19,921 bases of DNA, taken from NCBI GenBank assembly GCA_028703735.1, contig JAQVMI010000003.1, positions 1 through 19,921 on the forward strand. Reading direction: 5' to 3'. The translations under genes were made by a program, and so were the position numbers. This document shows positions 16,321 through 19,921 of the stretch, in pieces. The stretch comes from Candidatus Cloacimonadota bacterium (GTDB taxonomy: Bacteria > Cloacimonadota > Cloacimonadia > Cloacimonadales > Cloacimonadaceae). The notes under the pieces are model-generated. The model had not been told where the DNA came from and did no database searches. It worked only from the letters and a program-made list of their open reading frames with translations. The stretch's first letter is position 1; every line of letters starts with the position of its first letter.

Positions 16321-16613
16321 ACAAAGAGTAAAAGAGAAAAGAGAAAAAGATTTTAAACACAGAGAAAAGCAGAGAAAAGCAGAGGAATTTTACAAAGAGG
16401 AAAAGAGAGAAAAGATAATGTGATTATAAAATATACGTTTAAGCAATATTTACAAAGAGTAAAAGAGTAAAAGAGCAAAAGAGAGATCATTGTTAGTTAA
16501 TATTACTTACAATATGCCTCTATTACTCTATGTTAAAATAACCTCTGCTTTTCTCTGCTTTTCTCTGTGTTTAAAATCTTTTTCTCTTTTCTCTTTTCTC
16601 TTTTACTCTTTGT
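16321..16613. repeat. Large inverted repeat, arms 65 and 72 bases
   Basis: The arm at 16321-16385 is the exact reverse complement of 16542-16613 except that the right arm carries one extra seven-base unit (gagaaaa on the minus strand). The loop is 156 bases and contains further partial copies of the same purine arms. It could form a very stable RNA hairpin or a DNA cruciform. Confidence 0.9.
16584..16604 (+). repeat. CTCTTTT heptamer microsatellite, 3 units
   Basis: Three perfect units are followed by ACTCTTTG, the same context as at 2378 and 2629. The opposite arm of the inverted repeat has two units, which accounts for the seven-base difference between the arms. Confidence 0.85.
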
Positions 16614-16738
16614 TAAAAAAACCTCTGCTTTTTTGAAAATTGTCTCTTTTTTTCTCTGTGTTAACAAAGAACTTCACATTTTTCTCCATTTTGTCACAAA
16701 GCAACATGTGCAGGGCAGAATAAGTACTGTATATGATC

Positions 16739-17821
16739 CTACTTCTTCAATACTACCTTACACGAGGTTATCTGTTTACCGGCTAAAACTTTTATAAAAT
16801 AGACACCATTAGGGCAGGATCTTCCCTGGTTATCCTTTCCGTCCCAATTCAACAAGCTACCATCCCTTGATGCCAAATTGCGAATTTTGCGCCCTTTCAG
16901 ATCAAACACTCCAGCGGTAATATTTCCAGTGACATGACCCTTAACAAACAAGCTGGTTTGGCTACTAAAGGGATTGGGGGAAGCATTCAATATTATAAAC
17001 TGGGCAGAAGGATTGAGTTCATCGCTATTAGAGACCGCAGCAAGGTTAAAATTCAGATTGGTTACTTGGGCAGATGTAATCGTAATTCCATTTAATATCT
17101 GCGGGACATAACCATCCACCACACAAGACACATCCCATGCTCCAGGAGTTAAGCTAAGACTGTAGCTGCCATCTGCTCCACTGAAAACGCTGTAGCTTCC
17201 AGCGGCAATAACTGCCCCAGATATGGGCAGGCTGTTAGTACCCAATACTGTTCCGCTAAGAGTTCCATTCACAACTACAGGTGTCCAAGTTAGTACCATA
17301 TCCTTGAAGTAAGCTTCATTGGGAATAGTAAGATTAACAGGTTCCGTGCCTTTGGTAAAAGTTACCTGTTTATACTTACCCATATTACTGGCACTGGCAT
17401 TATGCTCTGTGAATTCAATATTTATCTTATAATCGCCATCTGGAACATTATTGCCCAGATAGTCCTTACCATTCCAAGTTATGTTGTGTAATTGGTGACT
17501 ATTCAAACTTGCTGATGTTATTGCTCCAGAAGTATTTTGACTACTGTTGTTAATCCATCGGATCAAGGTGTATCTGTAATTTGAAGCCCATATTTTTACA
17601 GTTTTCACGAATTGGTTTTGCGAATTTGTGATCCAGATCACACCTGCGTTTCGAGGTCCATAAGGCCCATTATAGGTTGCTGTTCGGACGCTGAAGGCTG
17701 TGTTTCCTTCGGTTAGTATCTTGATGGTTTTTACGATTAAGGATCCTTCAGCGTTTAGCAGGTCACCGAAACACAGGCTCAGGATCATAACTATTACAAG
17801 GGGCAGCAAGTATTTTTTCAT
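16739..17821 (-). CDS. Secreted DUF2271-like protein with carboxypeptidase-regulatory-like domain and sorting tail
   Basis: The 360-residue product starts with a Sec signal peptide (MKKYLLPLVIVMILSLCFG, cleaved near residue 24). Residues about 28-182 match the DUF2271 pattern: GPRNAGVIWITN, QFVKTVKIWA, a RWINN / AITSASLNSH stretch and ITWNGKDYLGNNVPDGDY. This family of predicted periplasmic proteins has no established function. Residues 185-262 form a carboxypeptidase-regulatory-like beta-sandwich (GTVLGTNSLPISGAVI, GADGSYSLSLTPGAWDV). Residues about 278-360 are a FlgD-Ig-like sorting tail (LNASPNPFSS, LNWDGKDNQGR, PNGVYFIKVLAG, ending VVLKK). GGAG five bases before the ATG supports the start. 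The protein is probably exported to the surface. Its stop codon is followed by the same repeat element, at the same distance, as the FN3 gene. Confidence 0.88.
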   Translation of the reverse strand: MKKYLLPLVIVMILSLCFGDLLNAEGSLIVKTIKILTEGNTAFSVRTATYNGPYGPRNAGVIWITNSQNQFVKTVKIWASNYRYTLIRWINNSSQNTSGAITSASLNSHQLHNITWNGKDYLGNNVPDGDYKINIEFTEHNASASNMGKYKQVTFTKGTEPVNLTIPNEAYFKDMVLTWTPVVVNGTLSGTVLGTNSLPISGAVIAAGSYSVFSGADGSYSLSLTPGAWDVSCVVDGYVPQILNGITITSAQVTNLNFNLAAVSNSDELNPSAQFIILNASPNPFSSQTSLFVKGHVTGNITAGVFDLKGRKIRNLASRDGSLLNWDGKDNQGRSCPNGVYFIKVLAGKQITSCKVVLKK

Positions 17822-17921
17822 TCAAACTCCAGTTTAGAGATAATATTCTGTAAGGCATACCTTCAACACAAGGTGGAACTGCTTGTTGCAATTAGTGTTC
17901 CAGATACTTAAATATGATAAC

Positions 17922-17944
17922 AGTGGGAAACACCTTCTCCCACT
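17922..17944. repeat. Hairpin with 7-bp arms upstream of the DUF2271-like gene
   Basis: agtggga (17922-17928) and tcccact (17938-17944) are perfect complements with a nine-base loop. There is no T-tract on either side. It lies about 100 bases upstream of the minus-strand start at 17821; an operator or transcript leader hairpin is possible but unproven. The remainder of 17822-18255 holds no recognisable gene. Confidence 0.4.
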
Positions 17945-18069
17945 AAGGGACGCCAATAAAAGAACCCGAATGGTCTCTAATGGCAAATTGGCAAGTGTTT
18001 AGGAGTAGTTATTCGATTTCAAGATCGTATAAATGCACATCTTTCTTTTTACAGTTATCCTCTACTGAC

Positions 18070-18088
18070 TGCACACGTGGCGTGTGCA
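18070..18088. repeat. Perfect palindrome tgcacacg-tgg-cgtgtgca
   Basis: The 8-bp perfect inverted arms have a three-base spacer. The site is in the divergent intergenic region, about 180 bases before the small outer-membrane protein. Size and symmetry suit a dimeric regulator's operator, but it has no T-tract and no mapped promoter nearby. Confidence 0.4.
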
Positions 18089-18260
18089 ATAACTATTATG
18101 AAAGAAAACTCCAACTCTTTATTCGTGACTATTTGTGTTTATCATAAGTGTCCATTAGTGGAGAAAAAGATGGAAAAGCCAAGAAGTAGCTTGCCTTCTC
18201 TATTTTCTCTGCTTATATTATCGTCAGTACTCTACATTTTTCGAACGAAATATTTATGAG

Positions 18261-18266
18261 AGGAGA
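18261..18266 (+). promoter_or_regulatory. Ribosome binding site fixing the start at 18271
   Basis: AGGAGA is four bases before the ATG at 18271. The in-frame ATG at 18256 overlaps this site's own upstream side and would add five residues (MRGEI) before a good signal peptide, so it is rejected. Confidence 0.8.
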
Positions 18267-18270
18267 AATA

Positions 18271-18888
18271 ATGAAAAGGATTCTAATTTTAGTCGCATTG
18301 CTGGCAATTATGGGTTTATGGGTGAATTTATCAGCTGAAATTTCACGAGGCTTGGGATTGCATTTTGGCACTGTTTCTGCTAATGGGTTCAGCTACCGTC
18401 AGATCAACGGCAATAATGGGATACAGGCAACCGTGGGAGCAATTACTCTGGGAGATAATCAAACAGACCTTTATTATTACTATTACGGTAATCATGGCGG
18501 AGCTCAGAATATCACAGTTACAGATGATGGACGCAGAATGAATCTAAATTTAGGAATCAACTACATCCGTTCCCTGGCTAATAAACCCGCCGGACGTTTT
18601 TACATTTTTGGGGGAGCATCCCTATTATACTCCAGAGTTAAGCAGTTTAAACAAGATTACACCCTTGTATCTACAGATTATGATGATCATTATCAGGCAG
18701 TGGCTGGAAGCACAATAAGACATAGCTGGGAGAATAGGGCTAACTACTATGTGGGCACAGGTTTAGGATTCGAATTGAATCTGGGCAAAAGCTTTAAATG
18801 GGCAATTGAGCTTCCAATAACTCTTAATGAAGATGGGGATATTATGATGTATATACCCCAAAGTGGCTTATATTTCGTTTTTGATTGA
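18271..18888 (+). CDS. Predicted small outer-membrane (beta-barrel-like) protein
   Basis: This 205-residue product starts with a clear Sec signal (MKRILILVALLAIMGLWVNLSA, cleavage near 22). The mature part alternates polar and hydrophobic residues with many Gly and Tyr: GLGLHFGTVSANGFSYRQ, MNLNLGINYIRSL, GRFYIFGGASLLYSRV, NYYVGTGLGFELNLG, KWAIELPITLN. It ends SGLYFVFD, close to the aromatic C-terminus expected for barrel proteins. The strand pattern fits an 8-stranded barrel of the OmpA/OmpW size class, but no specific family is recognised and no function can be given. It is transcribed divergently from the DUF2271-like gene and converges on uvrB with an 81-base gap. Confidence 0.75.
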   Translation: MKRILILVALLAIMGLWVNLSAEISRGLGLHFGTVSANGFSYRQINGNNGIQATVGAITLGDNQTDLYYYYYGNHGGAQNITVTDDGRRMNLNLGINYIRSLANKPAGRFYIFGGASLLYSRVKQFKQDYTLVSTDYDDHYQAVAGSTIRHSWENRANYYVGTGLGFELNLGKSFKWAIELPITLNEDGDIMMYIPQSGLYFVFD

Positions 18889-18969
18889 GCAATTAGAAAT
18901 ACCTCAACATACATAGTTTAAACTGGTAAAAGGGGTTCCAAAACTATATATCAGCTTATTCGGAATCCT

Positions 18970-19921
18970 TTACTGACCCGATTTCATTTCCCATATTCTA
19001 TCTCTAAGCTCCGCGGCGCGCTCAAAATCCAGATTTGCTGCAGCTTTATTCATCTCTTTGGTAATCAAACTGATAATTTTCTCTTTGCTATCAAGCTCCA
19101 GATATTCAATGAACTCTTGTTTGGTGGGTTTTTCTGTGACGGCATCTTTCTTCCCAATATTGTCGTAACCCCCTGCAATAGAAGTGGATTGCATAATCTG
19201 TTCAATTGTTTTCAGAATCGTTAAGGGAGTTATTCCATGCTTCTGGTTAAATTCAATTTGCTTTGCTCTGCGTCGGTTTGTTTCGTCCATCGTTTTTCTA
19301 ATAGCATCTGTAATCTCATCAGCATAAAAGATTACTTTTCCATCCACGTTACGAGCTGCACGTCCAGATATCTGAATAAGCGAACGGGCTGAACGCAGGA
19401 AACCTGTTTTATCAGCATCCAGAATGGCTACCAGAGAAACCTCTGGTAGATCTAATCCTTCGCGAAGCAAGTTAACCCCCACTATTACATCAAACTCTCC
19501 TAAACGTAATTCTCTTATTATCTTTGCTCTCTCTATGGTATCAATATCGCTGTGCAGATAGTTAGCTTTTATTCCGGCATTATTCAGATACGTGGTTAAA
19601 TCTTCACTCATGCGCTTTGTAAGGGTCATCACCAGGCATTTCTGGTTTTTTTCTGTACGAGCCTTGATCTGGGCTATCAGATCATCCACCTGGTGTTTAA
19701 CCGGTTGAATCTCTATAACGGGATCAAGTAATCCCGTGGGACGGATTACCTGTTCTACAATTTCTCCCTTGGTAAGGTTTAGCTCATAATCTGCCGGAGT
19801 AGCAGATACGAAGATTACCTGTCGCATATAGCCTTCGAATTCTTCAAAACGTAAAGGACGATTATCGAAGGCAGAAGGCAGACGGAAACCATATTCCACA
19901 AGGTTCTTCTTGCGGGTGTAG
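18970..19921 (-). CDS. uvrB: Excinuclease ABC subunit B (C-terminal part; 5' end beyond window)
   Basis: UvrB is the damage-verifying helicase-like subunit of the nucleotide excision repair complex; it receives DNA from UvrA and recruits UvrC. The visible 316 residues begin inside the protein ([20 protein letters not shown]) and cover the second helicase domain. Present are [50 protein letters not shown] and the motif VI region [16 protein letters not shown] (commonly RSERSLIQTIGRAARN). The C-terminal UVR domain follows ([20 protein letters not shown]), ending close to the stop as in other UvrB proteins. The frame stays open to the right edge, and the GTG at 19899 is an internal valine, so about half of the gene lies outside. 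Confidence 0.97.
   Translation of the reverse strand, partial: YTRKKNLVEYGFRLPSAFDNRPLRFEEFEGYMRQVIFVSATPADYELNLTKGEIVEQVIRPTGLLDPVIEIQPVKHQVDDLIAQIKARTEKNQKCLVMTLTKRMSEDLTTYLNNAGIKANYLHSDIDTIERAKIIRELRLGEFDVIVGVNLLREGLDLPEVSLVAILDADKTGFLRSARSLIQISGRAARNVDGKVIFYADEITDAIRKTMDETNRRRAKQIEFNQKHGITPLTILKTIEQIMQSTSIAGGYDNIGKKDAVTEKPTKQEFIEYLELDSKEKIISLITKEMNKAAANLDFERAAELRDRIWEMKSGQ

Larger units (their letters stand above)
16302..16732 (-). repeat. Inverted copy of the intergenic repeat family
   Basis: Read on the minus strand, this region starts with 'atacagtac...ttctg' and 'gttgctttgtgac-aaaatggag' and ends with 'ctttgtaataataagactcttt'. These are the same left and right ends found at 1959-2020 and 2126-2147 on the plus strand. 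In between are the same purine arms (acaaagagtaaaagag, cacagagaaaagcagag) and a 'gaggcat' block, in a different number and arrangement. It fills most of the gap between wecB and the DUF2271-like gene and starts a few bases after the latter's stop codon. No coding frame in it looks real. Confidence 0.8.

Noticed and set aside
16567..16797. 76-residue frame overlapping the inverted repeat and the end of the DUF2271-like gene
   Set aside because: It is a low-complexity translation of the CTCTTTT tract and runs antisense into a supported gene.
18077..18259. 60-residue frame (GTG start) before the small outer-membrane protein
   Set aside because: It has no ribosome site, its start lies in the palindrome at 18070-18088, and part of it runs through a degenerate 'ttcgtg..tgtgt..cattagtgg' sequence resembling dispersed repeats.

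Overview
The window looks like a piece of chromosome from an AT-leaning, Gram-negative, anaerobe-type bacterium with type IX-like secreted proteins. The best guess is a member of Cloacimonadota (Candidatus Cloacimonas relatives) or a neighbouring FCB-group phylum. This rests on three secreted proteins with a C-terminal FlgD-Ig-like sorting module (NYPNPFNP or SPNPF followed by a WDGKD/WNGRD turn and a VLLK-type end), a gingipain-family (C25) protein with CARDB-like repeats, and an OM-type lipoprotein. The taxonomic call is inference; no rRNA or tRNA gene was seen.

Layout, left to right. (1) The 3' part of a long FN3-repeat secreted protein (1-1952, +). (2) About 1 kb without a gene (1953-3100), filled mostly by a tandem array of a pyrimidine/purine-rich intergenic repeat. 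(3) The secD-secF operon (3101-5683, +), closed by a clear intrinsic terminator. (4) A hairpin-rich spacer (5684-6328) with one 36-bp-arm inverted repeat. (5) A beta-propeller lipoprotein (6329-7345, +) and a 1,819-residue C25-like multidomain protein (7505-12964, +). (6) A 164-bp nested palindromic element (12997-13160). (7) murB (13215-14156, +) overlapped by 14 bases by an ABC permease that has no partner genes here (14143-14931, +). (8) A non-hydrolysing UDP-GlcNAc 2-epimerase, wecB (14989-16041, -). (9) A second, inverted copy of the intergenic repeat family (about 16302-16732). (10) A DUF2271-like secreted protein with a sorting tail (16739-17821, -). (11) A small predicted outer-membrane protein (18271-18888, +). 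(12) The 3' part of uvrB (18970-19921, -, running off the right edge).

The themes are export and the cell surface. SecDF helps drive Sec translocation. The FN3, C25 and DUF2271 proteins have signal peptides (where the N-terminus is visible) and tails that normally direct type IX secretion and anchoring. The lipoprotein and the small barrel-like protein would sit in the outer membrane. MurB and WecB feed peptidoglycan and surface-polysaccharide synthesis. UvrB is unrelated DNA repair.

The most unusual signal is non-coding. A repeat family (signature around 'gaaaatggagaatattgtgaag', 'acaaagagtaaaagag' and 'cacagagaaaagcagag') occurs twice, each time immediately 3' of a sorting-tail gene, in the same orientation relative to that gene. 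In both cases the conserved 'gttgctttgtgac' block starts exactly 33 bases after the stop codon. The arrays contain alternating complementary arms that can form competing hairpins, plus CTCTTTT heptamer microsatellites that vary in copy number.
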